18,152 bases of DNA. Origin: SpSt-583 sp034434015 (lineage in GTDB: Bacteria; Chloroflexota; Anaerolineae; Anaerolineales; UBA6663). The notes under the pieces are model-generated. The model saw only the letters and a program-made list of their open reading frames with translations. It made no database searches and was not told the DNA's origin. Shown here piece by piece: positions 1 through 8,002 of this stretch. Position numbers and translations under genes: made by a program. Position 1 is the stretch's first letter, and each line of letters opens with the position of its first letter. The stretch lies in assembly GCA_034434015.1 (NCBI GenBank), contig DAOUAB010000090.1, positions 1-18,152 of the forward strand, read 5' to 3'.

Positions 1-1
1 G

Positions 2-139
2 CTCAGCTCGCCGGCCGAGATGGAGGCGCGCGTGTTTGCGCGCGTGCCGCCCGAGCGGTTGTCGCGCTATCGCGCGCGCGCCCTGGCCCAGAGCGCGGCC
101 GTGCTCAACGACTACTGGACCGGCGCGCTGCGGCCCTGA
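2..139 (+). CDS. C-terminal end of an unidentified protein (5' end outside window)
   Basis: An open frame enters from the left edge and runs 45 codons to a TGA at 137-139. The visible tail is Ala/Arg-rich and ends in NDYWTGALRP. GC-rich third positions and the following 78-nt gap with its own promoter suggest a genuine gene end rather than a chance frame. Too little is visible to name a family, and no domain or membrane segment can be recognised. It could also be a shadow frame, because in DNA this GC-rich long open frames occur by chance. Confidence 0.45.
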   Translation, partial: LSSPAEMEARVFARVPPERLSRYRARALAQSAAVLNDYWTGALRP

Positions 140-182
140 GCGCCCGGCCGACCCGCTTCTAACGCGCGCGGGCCGAAGCGGT

Positions 183-210
183 TTGCAATTTCGGCCGAAC
201 GGCCTATAGT
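183..210 (+). promoter_or_regulatory. Promoter of the NERD-like gene; predicted leaderless
   Basis: TTGCAA (183-188) and TATAGT (205-210) are separated by 16 nt. The ATG at 218 begins 7 nt after the -10 hexamer, where transcription would normally start, and there is no Shine-Dalgarno sequence in between. The short GC-rich stretch after the -10 recurs at other promoters in this window. Confidence 0.6.
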
Positions 211-217
211 CCCCGAC

Positions 218-940
218 ATGCGCATCGTCGACGCCACCCCTTCCGGTTTCGCCGATTTCCTGCGAGGCGGGCGCGAGAAGCAGGGCGAAGACCTGGTATC
301 CGGCCTGCTGGCCCGCGCCCTGGACGACACCCACGTCCTCCTCCGCCACCTCACCCTGCCGGACTCGAACGACAAATTGGGTTTTGTGCTCATCGGCCCG
401 GACGGCATCTGGCATCTGGAATTGCTGCACCTGGCCAGCCTGGTCAATAACGGCGGCATCTGGATGCACTGGGACTACGACAAACAGAGCGTCCAGCCGG
501 TCCCCTTCACCCTGCTGACGGACCGGGCCCGCGCCCGGCTGGCCGAACTGCAGGCCCACCTGGCGCCGGAAGGCTACGGCGCGCGCCAGGCCATGATCGT
601 CACCACGCCGGGCGCGCCGCACGATTTCAGCGTGCCGGGCGTCGAGCTGGTGCTGCACGCCAACGAGATCGGCGACTTCGTCCGCGAGGTGATGCCCCAG
701 TACGCGCCCGAGTCGCCCATCGACGTGGACGCCGCCCTCGGCCTGCTCACCGGCAAACGGGCTGCCGCCGGCCCAACGGCCCAGGCCCGGGGGGAACCTT
801 CGGCGCTGACCGCGGCCCTCAACCGGCGCTATCGGCAGCTCGGCTCCCTGACCGGCTTCCAGATTCTGGTGCTGGGCCTGCTCGCGCTGGCCAACTGCTG
901 CGTGCTGGCCGTCTTCGCCAGCCTGCTCCTCTCCGGCTGA
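218..940 (+). CDS. Hypothetical membrane-anchored protein with a NERD-like domain
   Basis: The product is 240 aa. Residues about 35-75 (HVLLRHLTLP, then VLIGPDGIWHLEL) resemble the core of nuclease-related NERD domains, in which a beta-strand pair carries a G-P-x-G-x-W/F and a following acidic residue. The usual E-x-K catalytic pair is not obvious: the equivalent segment reads LELLHL. The domain may therefore be inactive or only distantly related. A single hydrophobic segment near the C-terminus (about residues 213-237, containing LVLGLLALANCCVLAVF) should anchor it in the membrane with most of the protein on the cytoplasmic side. The start at 218 is supported by the -10 hexamer 7 nt upstream. 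The gene stands alone, with its own promoter and another promoter after it. The family call is tentative; the coding call is firm. Confidence 0.7.
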   Translation: MRIVDATPSGFADFLRGGREKQGEDLVSGLLARALDDTHVLLRHLTLPDSNDKLGFVLIGPDGIWHLELLHLASLVNNGGIWMHWDYDKQSVQPVPFTLLTDRARARLAELQAHLAPEGYGARQAMIVTTPGAPHDFSVPGVELVLHANEIGDFVREVMPQYAPESPIDVDAALGLLTGKRAAAGPTAQARGEPSALTAALNRRYRQLGSLTGFQILVLGLLALANCCVLAVFASLLLSG

Positions 941-969
941 GCGCCCCCCGGCTCCGGCGGCGCCTCGGC

Positions 970-975
970 TATAAT
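970..975 (+). promoter_or_regulatory. -10 element (TATAAT) of the rmlD operon
   Basis: A perfect TATAAT lies 28 nt before the TTG start of rmlD in very GC-rich surroundings. No good -35 hexamer is visible. An in-frame ATG at 974 is part of this -10 hexamer, so it would not be transcribed from this promoter and is not the start codon. Confidence 0.55.
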
Positions 976-1003
976 GGCGCGCGTCCATTCAGGAGCATCC
1001 CTC

Positions 1004-1828
1004 TTGCGTATTCTCATCACCGGGCACAAGGGCCAACTGGGCCGCGCCCTGCACGCCCGCTGGCCGGAAGCCGCCGGCGCCGACCTGCCCGAGGTCGATC
1101 TGACCCAGCCCGCGGCGGCCGAGGCCCTGGTGGCCGCGCACCGCCCGGACCTGATCGTGCACTGCGCGGCGATGACGGACGTGGACGGCGCCGCGCGCGA
1201 CCCGGCCGCCGCCTACCGCGCCAACGGCCTGGGCACCCAGAACGTGGCGCTGGCCGCCGCGCGCGCCGGCGCCGCGTTGGCCTACATCAGCACCAACGAA
1301 GTCTTCGACGGGACGAAGACCAGCCCGTACCTGGAATTCGACACGCCCAACCCGATCAACGCTTATGGCGCCTCCAAGCGCGCCGGCGAGTGGTTCACGG
1401 CCGCCCTGTGTCAGAAGTTCTTCATCCTGCGGACCTCGTGGCTCACCGGCCGCGCCGGCCGCAACTTCGTCCACCGCATCCAGCAACTGGCCGACGAGCA
1501 CGGCCGGCTGCGCGTGGTCACGGACGAGGTGGCCTGCCCGACCTTCGTCGACGACCTGGCCGACGCCATCGTCCGGCTGGTGAGCACCGGCGCTTACGGC
1601 ATTTACCATCTCACCAACTCCGGCTACTGCTCGCGCTACGATTTCGCGCGCCGCATCCTGGCGCTCTCCGGGCGGGCGCACATCCCGGTGGAGCCCATCA
1701 CCCTGGCCGACTATCCGCGCCCCTCGACGCCGCCGCCGTTCTCGCCGCTGGACAACTTCGCCGCCGCCGCCCTCGGCATCACCTTGCGGCCGTGGGAGGA
1801 CGCGCTGGCCGAGTTTCTCGGCGGGTAG
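1004..1828 (+). CDS. rmlD: dTDP-4-dehydrorhamnose reductase (RmlD)
   Basis: The product is 274 aa and is an extended short-chain dehydrogenase/reductase. It catalyses the last step of dTDP-L-rhamnose synthesis, reducing dTDP-4-dehydrorhamnose with NAD(P)H. Visible motifs are the N-terminal nucleotide-binding loop TGHKGQLG (residues 6-13), an STNEVFDG motif (96-103, the family's usual STDYVFDG) and the catalytic pair Tyr121/Lys125 in YGASK. I chose TTG at 1004, not the upstream in-frame ATG at 974. The TTG is preceded by AGGAG (991-995) at 8 nt, and translation then begins MRILITG as in the family, whereas the ATG lies inside the TATAAT box. It opens a run of glycan genes. Its pathway partners rmlA and rmlB lie about 8 kb downstream. 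Confidence 0.93.
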   Translation: MRILITGHKGQLGRALHARWPEAAGADLPEVDLTQPAAAEALVAAHRPDLIVHCAAMTDVDGAARDPAAAYRANGLGTQNVALAAARAGAALAYISTNEVFDGTKTSPYLEFDTPNPINAYGASKRAGEWFTAALCQKFFILRTSWLTGRAGRNFVHRIQQLADEHGRLRVVTDEVACPTFVDDLADAIVRLVSTGAYGIYHLTNSGYCSRYDFARRILALSGRAHIPVEPITLADYPRPSTPPPFSPLDNFAAAALGITLRPWEDALAEFLGG

Positions 1829-1920
1829 GCTGAAGGCGGCGACCGGGCGGCGAGGCGAGCGGACGACTTCTTCACGTCGTCCCCCGCTCCCCCCGGCGCC
1901 CTCTCCCCTCCGCATCTCCC

Positions 1921-2859
1921 ATGCTCGCCTCCATCATCATCCCCAACTGGAACGGCGCCGCGCACCTGCCGGTCTGCCTGGACAGCCTGCGCGCCCAGAC
2001 CCTGCGGGAGTTCGAGATCATCGTGGCCGACAACGGCTCCAGCGACGGGTCGCTGGAGCTGCTGGCGCGCGATTATCCTGAGGCGCGCGTCCTGGCGCTG
2101 GGCCGCAACCTGGGCTTTACGGGCGCGTGCAACGCCGGGCTGCGCGCCGCCGCCGGCGAGTTCCTGATCCTGCTCAACAACGATACCGAGGCCGATCCGC
2201 GCTGGCTGGACGAAGTGGTGGCCGCGTTCGGGCGGCACCCGCGCGCCGGCCTGGTCGCCTCGCGCATGCTGCTGTTCGACCGCCGGAACATCTTCCACAC
2301 CGCCGGCGACATTTTCAGGACCGACGGCACGCCCGGCAACCGCGGCGTGTGGCAGGAGGATCGCGGCCAGTTCGCCGAGGGGCCGGTGTTCTCGGCCAAC
2401 GGCGGCAGCGCGGCCTATCGCCGGGTCATGCTGGATCAGATCGGGCTTCTGGACGACGACTTCTATTATTCGTGCGAGGACATCGACCTGGCCTGGCGCG
2501 CGCAACTGGCCGGCTGGCAGGCGGTGTATGCGCCGCGGGCGGTGGTGTATCATAAGCTCTCGGCCAGCGGCGGCGGCGTGACCGCCAGCTTCCACGACGG
2601 CCGCAACGGCCTGTATGTGCTGGCCAAGGACGTGCCGGACTGCGTCTGGCGCCGGCACTGGCCGGAGATCATCGCCGGGCAACTGCGGATCACGTGGGCG
2701 GCGCTGCGGGCCTGGCGCGGCGCGGCGGCCCGGGCGCGGCTGCGCGGCCAACTGGCCGGGTTATGGGGCCTGCCCAGGATGCTGCGCAAACGCCGCGCCG
2801 TGCAGGCGGGCCGCCGGGTCTCGGACGATTACCTCTTGTCGCTCCTGACCCCGGCCTGA
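1921..2859 (+). CDS. GT2 family glycosyltransferase (rhamnosyltransferase-like)
   Basis: The product is 312 aa. The GT-A fold is clear: SIIIPNWNG at residues 4-12, ADNGSSDGS (36-44) binding the nucleotide, and the metal-binding DxD-type segment NNDTE (86-90). Further on is NGGSAAYRR (160-168) and the acceptor-side acidic pair in CEDIDLAWR (185-193, Glu186/Asp187). This pattern is typical of GT2 enzymes related to rhamnosyltransferases, which transfer a sugar from a nucleotide donor to a growing surface glycan at the inner face of the membrane. No transmembrane segment is evident. There is no Shine-Dalgarno upstream of the ATG; the preceding 90 nt are strikingly pyrimidine-rich. It lies 92 nt after rmlD, so dTDP-L-rhamnose is a plausible donor, but the specificity is inferred from context only. 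Confidence 0.88.
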   Translation: MLASIIIPNWNGAAHLPVCLDSLRAQTLREFEIIVADNGSSDGSLELLARDYPEARVLALGRNLGFTGACNAGLRAAAGEFLILLNNDTEADPRWLDEVVAAFGRHPRAGLVASRMLLFDRRNIFHTAGDIFRTDGTPGNRGVWQEDRGQFAEGPVFSANGGSAAYRRVMLDQIGLLDDDFYYSCEDIDLAWRAQLAGWQAVYAPRAVVYHKLSASGGGVTASFHDGRNGLYVLAKDVPDCVWRRHWPEIIAGQLRITWAALRAWRGAAARARLRGQLAGLWGLPRMLRKRRAVQAGRRVSDDYLLSLLTPA

Positions 2860-2896
2860 ACAACGTTTCACCTGGTCACCCCGGCAGCCTGTCACC

Positions 2897-3643
2897 GTGT
2901 CCTCCCCCGACCTCTTCCTCTCCATCATCATCCCGGCCCACAACGAGGAGCGCCGCCTGCCGCCCACGTTGACGGCCGTGGACGCCTTCCTGGCCCGCCA
3001 GACCTACACGAGCGAGATCATCGTCGTCGAGAACGGCAGCCAGGACCTGACCGCCGTCGTGGCCGAGGCCTTCGCCGCCGACCACCCGCGCGTGCGCCTG
3101 ATCCGCGAGGCCGGCCGCGGCAAGGGCCTGGCCGTCCGCCACGGCATGCTGGCGGCGCGCGGCCAGTACCGTTTTATCTGCGACGCCGACCTGTCGATGC
3201 CGATCGAGGAGGTGGCCAAGTTCCTGCCCCCCCAGCTCGACGGCGTGGCCGTCGCCATCGGCTCGCGCGAGGCGCCGGGCGCGCGGCGATATAACGAGCC
3301 GGCCTACCGCCATTTCCAGGGCCGCGTCTTCAGCAACCTGGTCAAGGTCTTCGCCCTGCCCGGCTTCGAGGACACCCAGTGCGGGTTCAAGTGCTTCCGC
3401 GCCGATGCAGCCGAGGACCTGTTCGCCGTGCAGGTCTTCAACGGGATGAGCTTCGACGTGGAGGTGCTCTTCATCGCCGTGCAGCGCGGCTACCGCATCG
3501 TGGAGGTGCCCATCGACTGGTATTTCCGCTCCGAGAGCCGCGTCCACCCGATCCTCGACCCGCTGCGCATGCTGCGCGACATCCTGGTGATCCGCCGCAA
3601 CTGGGCGCGCGGGTTGTATCGCCCGCGAGGGGAAGGCCGTTGA
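2897..3643 (+). CDS. GT2 glycosyltransferase, dolichyl-phosphate beta-glucosyltransferase (ALG5) type
   Basis: The product is 248 aa. It begins with the GT-A signature LSIIIPAHNEERRLPPTL, has a nucleotide-binding ENGSQD, the DxD motif DADLSMP, and the segments GSREAPGARR and DTQCGFKCFR. It ends with MSFDVEVLFIA and GYRIVEVPIDWYFR. These segments, in this order, match the polyprenyl/dolichyl-phosphate glucosyltransferase branch of GT2. The likely role is to load a sugar onto a polyprenyl phosphate at the cytoplasmic membrane, feeding glycan or glycoprotein assembly. The C-terminal membrane helices found in some relatives are absent. The start is GTG at 2897, 37 nt after the previous gene; no strong Shine-Dalgarno is visible, so the exact start is uncertain by a few codons. 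Donor and acceptor are not determined. Confidence 0.87.
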   Translation: MSSPDLFLSIIIPAHNEERRLPPTLTAVDAFLARQTYTSEIIVVENGSQDLTAVVAEAFAADHPRVRLIREAGRGKGLAVRHGMLAARGQYRFICDADLSMPIEEVAKFLPPQLDGVAVAIGSREAPGARRYNEPAYRHFQGRVFSNLVKVFALPGFEDTQCGFKCFRADAAEDLFAVQVFNGMSFDVEVLFIAVQRGYRIVEVPIDWYFRSESRVHPILDPLRMLRDILVIRRNWARGLYRPRGEGR

Positions 3644-3697
3644 AGCCCGTGGACCGCCGTGGCCCGGGCGCTTAAAAAAATGGAGGCGCCGCAGTCG

Positions 3698-4342
3698 ATG
3701 CCGGACCTCTCCCTGGAACGCGAACTGCAACGGCAGGGCCATCGCCTGATCGCCGGAATCGACGAGGCCGGGCGCGGGGCGTGGGCCGGGCCGGTGATGG
3801 CGGCGGCCGTCATCCTGCCGCTGGACCGTCCGGACGTGCTGGCCGAGCTGACGGAGGCCGGCGTGAACGACTCTAAGCAGTTGACGCCGCGCCAGCGCGA
3901 GCGCCTGTCCGCGCTCATCCGCCGCTCGGCGGTGGCGGTGGGCCTGGGCGGCGTCAGCGCCCGGCAGATCGACAAGGACGGCCTGCTGCACGCCACCCGC
4001 ATCGCCATGCAGCGCGCGGTCAGCATCCTGCGGACCCCGCCCCAGGCGCTGCTGATCGACGCCGTCGATTTGAGCGGTTACGTGCCGCTGCCGCAGACAC
4101 GCCTGAACTTCGGCGACTCGATCTCGCTCAGCATCGCCGCCGCCTCGATCATCGCCAAAGTCAGCCGCGACCGGTTCATGGCGCAGCTCGACGCGCTCTA
4201 CCCCGGCTACGGCTTCGCGCGCCACAAGGGCTACGGCACGCGCGCCCACCGCGAGGCCCTGGAACGCCTCGGCCCGAGCGAGCTGCACCGTCAGAGTTAC
4301 CGGCCCCTCCGCGCGCTGCTGGCTTCGCAAACAGAGACTTGA
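3698..4342 (+). CDS. rnhB: Ribonuclease HII
   Basis: The product is 214 aa, the usual length for bacterial RNase HII. It removes ribonucleotides misincorporated in DNA and cleaves the RNA strand of RNA-DNA hybrids. The metal-binding residues are all present: Asp22/Glu23 in GIDEAGRGAWAGP, Asp121 in LLIDAVD and Asp140 in NFGDS. The family landmarks NDSKQLT (57-63) and AAASIIAKVSRDR (147-159) are intact. I chose ATG 3698 because GGAGG (3682-3686) precedes it at 11 nt and MPDLSLERELQ is a typical family start; in-frame GTG 3659 and ATG 3680 are alternatives. It sits between glycosyltransferase genes, an arrangement with no obvious functional reason. Its last codons and stop fall inside a heptamer repeat array (4333-4360). 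Confidence 0.95.
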   Translation: MPDLSLERELQRQGHRLIAGIDEAGRGAWAGPVMAAAVILPLDRPDVLAELTEAGVNDSKQLTPRQRERLSALIRRSAVAVGLGGVSARQIDKDGLLHATRIAMQRAVSILRTPPQALLIDAVDLSGYVPLPQTRLNFGDSISLSIAAASIIAKVSRDRFMAQLDALYPGYGFARHKGYGTRAHREALERLGPSELHRQSYRPLRALLASQTET

Positions 4343-4359
4343 GATTTGGGATTGGGGAT

Positions 4360-4360
<1 letters not shown>
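4333..4360 (+). repeat. Heptamer tandem array spanning the rnhB stop and the GT4 start
   Basis: Four consecutive 7-nt units follow the pattern NNNGAYT on the + strand, for example TGGGATT and GGGGATT; read on the minus strand this is ARTCNNN, for example AATCCCA. The array supplies the last rnhB codons, its TGA and the first base of the GT4 TTG start. It matches the form of the heptanucleotide STRR repeats known from cyanobacterial intergenic DNA. Confidence 0.7.
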
Positions 4361-5439
<1,079 letters not shown>

Positions 5440-5702
5440 CCGGTCAGGCGACCGCCCCAAAGTGGCCCGGTCCTCCGGGGTCGGGCGGGCATCGCTCGCC
5501 AGGCGCGCAAAGAAGTTTGTGCCATTTCCCACCGGCAGGGGCGCACGTCCGCGCGCCCCAACGCTTTGACACAGCCATCGGGATACGGTCCGCAAAGAAC
5601 GCCGGGAGCACTTTGCGCCCGGGGAGTCGGGCGAGAGCTTATCCCCCGATGGCATTGAATCCGACTTAAGGCTGAAATTGGCGCTGGATGAACGCTTTCC
5701 CA
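5440..5702. other. Gene-free spacer with repeat copy 1 and small inverted repeats
   Basis: No coding frame here has support. The stretch contains the first copy of a dispersed 73-bp repeat (5516-5588) and small inverted repeats: GCAAAG with CTTTGC (5592-5597 and near 5610-5617), and CGCCCG with CGGGCG (about 5616-5633). From about 5650 to 5702 the base composition becomes visibly less GC-rich than the neighbouring genes. No T-tract terminator is visible after the GT4 gene. Confidence 0.5.
5516..5588. repeat. Dispersed 73-bp repeat, copy 1 (decayed palindrome)
   Basis: This segment aligns without gaps to 15535-15607, with 66 of 73 positions identical by my hand count. Its core (5538-5559) is a GGGGCGC...GCGCCCC inverted repeat whose central positions no longer pair perfectly. 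The right flank contains AACGCTTTGACACAG, identical in both copies. Both copies lie in gene-free DNA. Confidence 0.85.
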
Positions 5703-5731
5703 TTGACAACGCTAATTATATTAGCTATAAT
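5703..5731 (+). promoter_or_regulatory. Full-consensus sigma-70 promoter of the hydrolase-tetR operon
   Basis: TTGACA (5703-5708) and TATAAT (5726-5731) are both perfect consensus hexamers with the optimal 17-nt spacing. It is one of the few places in the window with a good -35. It is embedded in an operator, as expected for a strong promoter held off by a repressor. Confidence 0.92.
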
Positions 5732-5746
5732 ACTAATATAATTAGC
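5711..5746. promoter_or_regulatory. Large AT-rich operator, probable binding site of the adjacent TetR
   Basis: GCTAATTATATTAG (5711-5724) is repeated as a perfect inverted copy CTAATATAATTAGC (5733-5746) around an 8-nt centre containing most of the -10 hexamer. Each arm is itself nearly palindromic: 5711-5725 has perfect 6-bp arms GCTAAT/ATTAGC and 5732-5746 has one mismatch. Two TetR dimers could therefore bind side by side, one over the -35/-10 spacer and one over the start site. The AT-richness contrasts sharply with the surrounding DNA. The assignment to the TetR encoded at 6607 is inferred from context. Confidence 0.85.
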
Positions 5747-5771
5747 AAACACTCAGAACCGAGGTCCCCCC

Positions 5772-6617
5772 ATGAACACCCGCTTCTTGAACATCGAAAA
5801 CGGCCGCCTGGCCTACGACGACGCCGGCGCCGGCCCCCTGGTGGTCTGCGCGCCCGGCATGGGCGACGTGCGCGGCGAGTACCGCTTCCTGGCGCCTCAA
5901 CTGGCCGCCGCCGGCTACCGCGTGGCCAGCGTGGACGTGCGCGGGCACGGCGAGACCAGCGAGCGCTGGCCGGACTACTCGGTGGGCGCGATCGGCGCCG
6001 ACCTCCTGGCCCTGATCCGGCACCTGGACGCCGGCCCGGCCGTGATCATCGGCACGTCGATGGCGGCCGCGGCCGCGGTCTGGGCGGCCGCGGAAGCGCC
6101 GGAGCGGGTGGCCGGCCTGGTGCTGGTGGGGCCGTTCGTGCGCGGCGTGAACACCTGGCAGGACCGGCTGATGTCCGGCGGCCTCCAACTGCTGTTCGGC
6201 GCGCTCTTCGCGCGGCCGTGGGGGCCGGGGAGGTGGGCCCGCTATTACGCCGGCCTCTACCCCACGCGCCGCCCGGCCGACCTCGACGACTACTGCGCCG
6301 CCCTGCGCGCCAACCTGGCCGCGCCCGGACGCCTGGAGGCCCTGCACGCGATGCTCCGCGCGCCGAAAAACGCCGCCGAGGCGCGCCTGCCGCGCGTGGC
6401 GGCGCCCGCGCTGGTGGTCATGGGGACCAAAGACCCGGACTTCAAGGATCCGGCGGCCGAGGCCGGGTGGGTGGCGCAGCAGGTGCGCGGGACCGTGCGC
6501 CTGATCCCGGGCGCCGGCCACTACCCCCATGCCGAGATGCCGGAAATCGTCGGCCCGGTGGTGCTGGGCTTCCTCGAGTCGCTGCGCGAGAAGGAGGCCG
6601 GGGCGCATGGCGCGTAA
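5772..6617 (+). CDS. Alpha/beta hydrolase
   Basis: The product is 281 aa with an alpha/beta hydrolase fold and no signal peptide, so it should be cytoplasmic. The likely catalytic triad is Ser96 in the nucleophile elbow GTSMA, Asp221 (or Asp223) in GTKDPDF and His250 in GAGHYPH. The elbow ends in Ala instead of the common Gly (GxSxG). VDVRGHGETS follows the second core strand, as in esterases and haloalkane dehalogenase-like enzymes. GAGG (5761-5764) lies 7 nt before the ATG. The gene overlaps the downstream tetR by 11 nt, and both are expressed from the operator-controlled promoter at 5703. A ligand-inducible hydrolase for a small ester, lactone or xenobiotic is a reasonable inference; the substrate is unknown. 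Confidence 0.9.
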   Translation: MNTRFLNIENGRLAYDDAGAGPLVVCAPGMGDVRGEYRFLAPQLAAAGYRVASVDVRGHGETSERWPDYSVGAIGADLLALIRHLDAGPAVIIGTSMAAAAAVWAAAEAPERVAGLVLVGPFVRGVNTWQDRLMSGGLQLLFGALFARPWGPGRWARYYAGLYPTRRPADLDDYCAALRANLAAPGRLEALHAMLRAPKNAAEARLPRVAAPALVVMGTKDPDFKDPAAEAGWVAQQVRGTVRLIPGAGHYPHAEMPEIVGPVVLGFLESLREKEAGAHGA

Positions 6618-7200
6618 AGCCGCTCGCCGGGCCCGGCTGGACACGTCGGCGGTCGTCCAGGCGGCGGCCGACCTGTTGGACGCCGAGGGCGCGGACGCGC
6701 TCACGCTCAGCCGGCTGGCCGAGCAGTTGGGGATACAGACTCCGTCGCTCTACAATCATGTGGAGGGGCTGCCCGGCCTGCAGCGTGAGCTGGCCCGGCT
6801 CAACGCCCGCCGGCTGGGCGAGCGGCTGGCGGAGGCCGCCATCGGCAAATCCGGGGCCGACGGCCTGCTGGCGGTCGCCCAGGCGTTTCGCGCCCACATC
6901 AAAGCGCATCCGGGCCTGTATCTGGCTCATCTGCGCGCCTCGGGAAACCAGGCGGCGCCCGACGCGGAGTTGCAGGCCGCCGAGCGCCGCATCCTGGAGA
7001 TCGTCCTGGCGGTGGTCGCCTCTTTTGGCCTGGCCGGCGACGACGCGCTGCACGCGGTGCGCGGTCTGCGCGCCGTGACGCACGGCTTCGCCACGCTCGA
7101 GATCGCCGGCGGCTTCGGGCTGCCGCTGGACCTGGACGAGAGTTTTCAGCGCCTGGTGTGGATGCTGATTCACGGGCTGGAGGCGGCGCGCCCCATTTGA
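6607..7200 (+). CDS. TetR/AcrR family regulator with WHG-type C-terminal domain
   Basis: The product is 197 aa. The N-terminal DNA-binding domain is clear: AADLLDAEGADALTLSRLAEQLGIQTPSLYNHV, residues about 19-51, with the TPSLYNHV recognition helix. The C-terminal part (LRAVTHGFATLEIAGGFGL) matches the WHG/TetR_C_33 ligand-binding domain. The start is ATG 6607 because AAGGAGG (6591-6597) precedes it at 9 nt; longer upstream frames lack such a site. It overlaps the hydrolase by 11 nt, implying translational coupling. It very probably represses its own operon at the 5711-5746 operator and is released by a small ligand that may be the hydrolase substrate. Confidence 0.92.
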   Translation: MARKAARRARLDTSAVVQAAADLLDAEGADALTLSRLAEQLGIQTPSLYNHVEGLPGLQRELARLNARRLGERLAEAAIGKSGADGLLAVAQAFRAHIKAHPGLYLAHLRASGNQAAPDAELQAAERRILEIVLAVVASFGLAGDDALHAVRGLRAVTHGFATLEIAGGFGLPLDLDESFQRLVWMLIHGLEAARPI

Positions 7201-7226
7201 TACAACCGCAGGCCGCAGGCTACAAT
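7197..7226 (+). promoter_or_regulatory. Promoter of the first wzz-like gene; predicted leaderless
   Basis: TTGATA (7197-7202) and TACAAT (7221-7226) have an 18-nt spacer, and the ATG at 7234 follows the -10 by exactly 7 nt. The -35 overlaps the tetR stop codon. No Shine-Dalgarno is present between the -10 and the start. Confidence 0.65.
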
Positions 7227-7233
7227 ACCCGGC

Positions 7234-7932
7234 ATGGAACTGAGACACCTCGGGAAGGTCGCGCGGCGCTGGTGGTGGCTGATCGTTTTACCGCTGCTCG
7301 TCGTCGGCGCTTACAGCCTGGTCACCTATCGCGCGCCGGCGCCGGCCTATGCCCTGACCCTGCGTTTCACGGCCGGCCAGCCGACCGCGCTCTCGGCCGA
7401 GCCGGCCTACGCGCGCAACTACTATGACTGGCTGACGTCGGAATACATCGTCGGCGCCCTGAAGGACTGGGTGCGGACCGGCGCGTTCGCGGAGGCGGTC
7501 AGCGCGCAACTGGCGGCGGACGGCCTGACGGTCCCGCCCGGCGCCGTCGCCGGGACGATCGCGGCCTCCGACAACGCGCGCAGTCTGCTGCTGGTCTACC
7601 TGAGCGGGAGCGATCCGGCCCAGATGACCGCCATCGCCGCCGCCATCAGCGCCGTGCTGCAGCAGCAAAACGCGGACGCGCTCCCGTCGCTGGGCGGGCA
7701 GCCGGCGGTGGTCACCGCGCTGGACCCGCCGGAGGGCGGCCTTGTCCCGGTCGCGGCCCCGCCGTCCCTGCGCTCCCGCCTCGACCTGCCGCTGCGCCTG
7801 GCGCTGGCCCTGGCCGCGGGCGTGGCGCTGGCCCTGGCCGCGCACTACTTCGACCCGACCGTGCGCGAGAAGGCCGAGTTGGAGAAGCTGGGGCTGCCGG
7901 TGATGGCGGAGATACCGCGTGGGGGAACGTGA
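7234..7932 (+). CDS. Wzz/YveK-like polysaccharide co-polymerase protein
   Basis: The product is 232 aa. A transmembrane helix near the N-terminus (about residues 13-31, RWWWLIVLPLLVVGAY) and a second near the C-terminus (about 186-205, rich in Leu/Ala) enclose an extracytoplasmic region, the classic Wzz topology. The C-terminal tail ends EKLGLPVMAEIPR, the segment with which such proteins typically hand over to a BY-kinase. The role is control of chain length or export of a surface polysaccharide. No Pro-rich motif of the Wzz type before helix 2 is obvious beyond PPEGG and PP. It has its own leaderless-type promoter and is followed by a second, divergent paralogue at 8033. Confidence 0.82.
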   Translation: MELRHLGKVARRWWWLIVLPLLVVGAYSLVTYRAPAPAYALTLRFTAGQPTALSAEPAYARNYYDWLTSEYIVGALKDWVRTGAFAEAVSAQLAADGLTVPPGAVAGTIAASDNARSLLLVYLSGSDPAQMTAIAAAISAVLQQQNADALPSLGGQPAVVTALDPPEGGLVPVAAPPSLRSRLDLPLRLALALAAGVALALAAHYFDPTVREKAELEKLGLPVMAEIPRGGT

Positions 7933-7935
7933 GCC

Positions 7936-7991
7936 GCGGACAGCGGACCGTGATCGGGCGGTCTGCCCGTCAGCGGCCATCCGCCATCGAC
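7936..7991. repeat. Weak heptamer repeats in opposing orientation
   Basis: GCGGACA (7936-7942) and GCGGACC (7943-7949) are adjacent 7-nt units in one orientation. CATCCGC (7978-7984) and CATCGAC (7985-7991) are adjacent units in the other. The arrangement, reverse units then forward units, repeats that seen at 8697-8759. Units between them do not keep the 7-nt phase, so this copy is decayed. Confidence 0.45.
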
Positions 7992-8002
7992 TCCCCACCC
8001 TA

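Noticed and set aside
2876..4330. A 484-codon minus-strand open frame opposite the second GT2 gene and rnhB
   Set aside because: Same shadow pattern: it spans two real genes and shows biased composition and no recognisable domain.
5678..7078. A 466-codon + strand frame through the hydrolase and tetR region
   Set aside because: It is offset from the two real frames, is extremely Arg/Gly/Pro-rich and starts upstream of the promoter.
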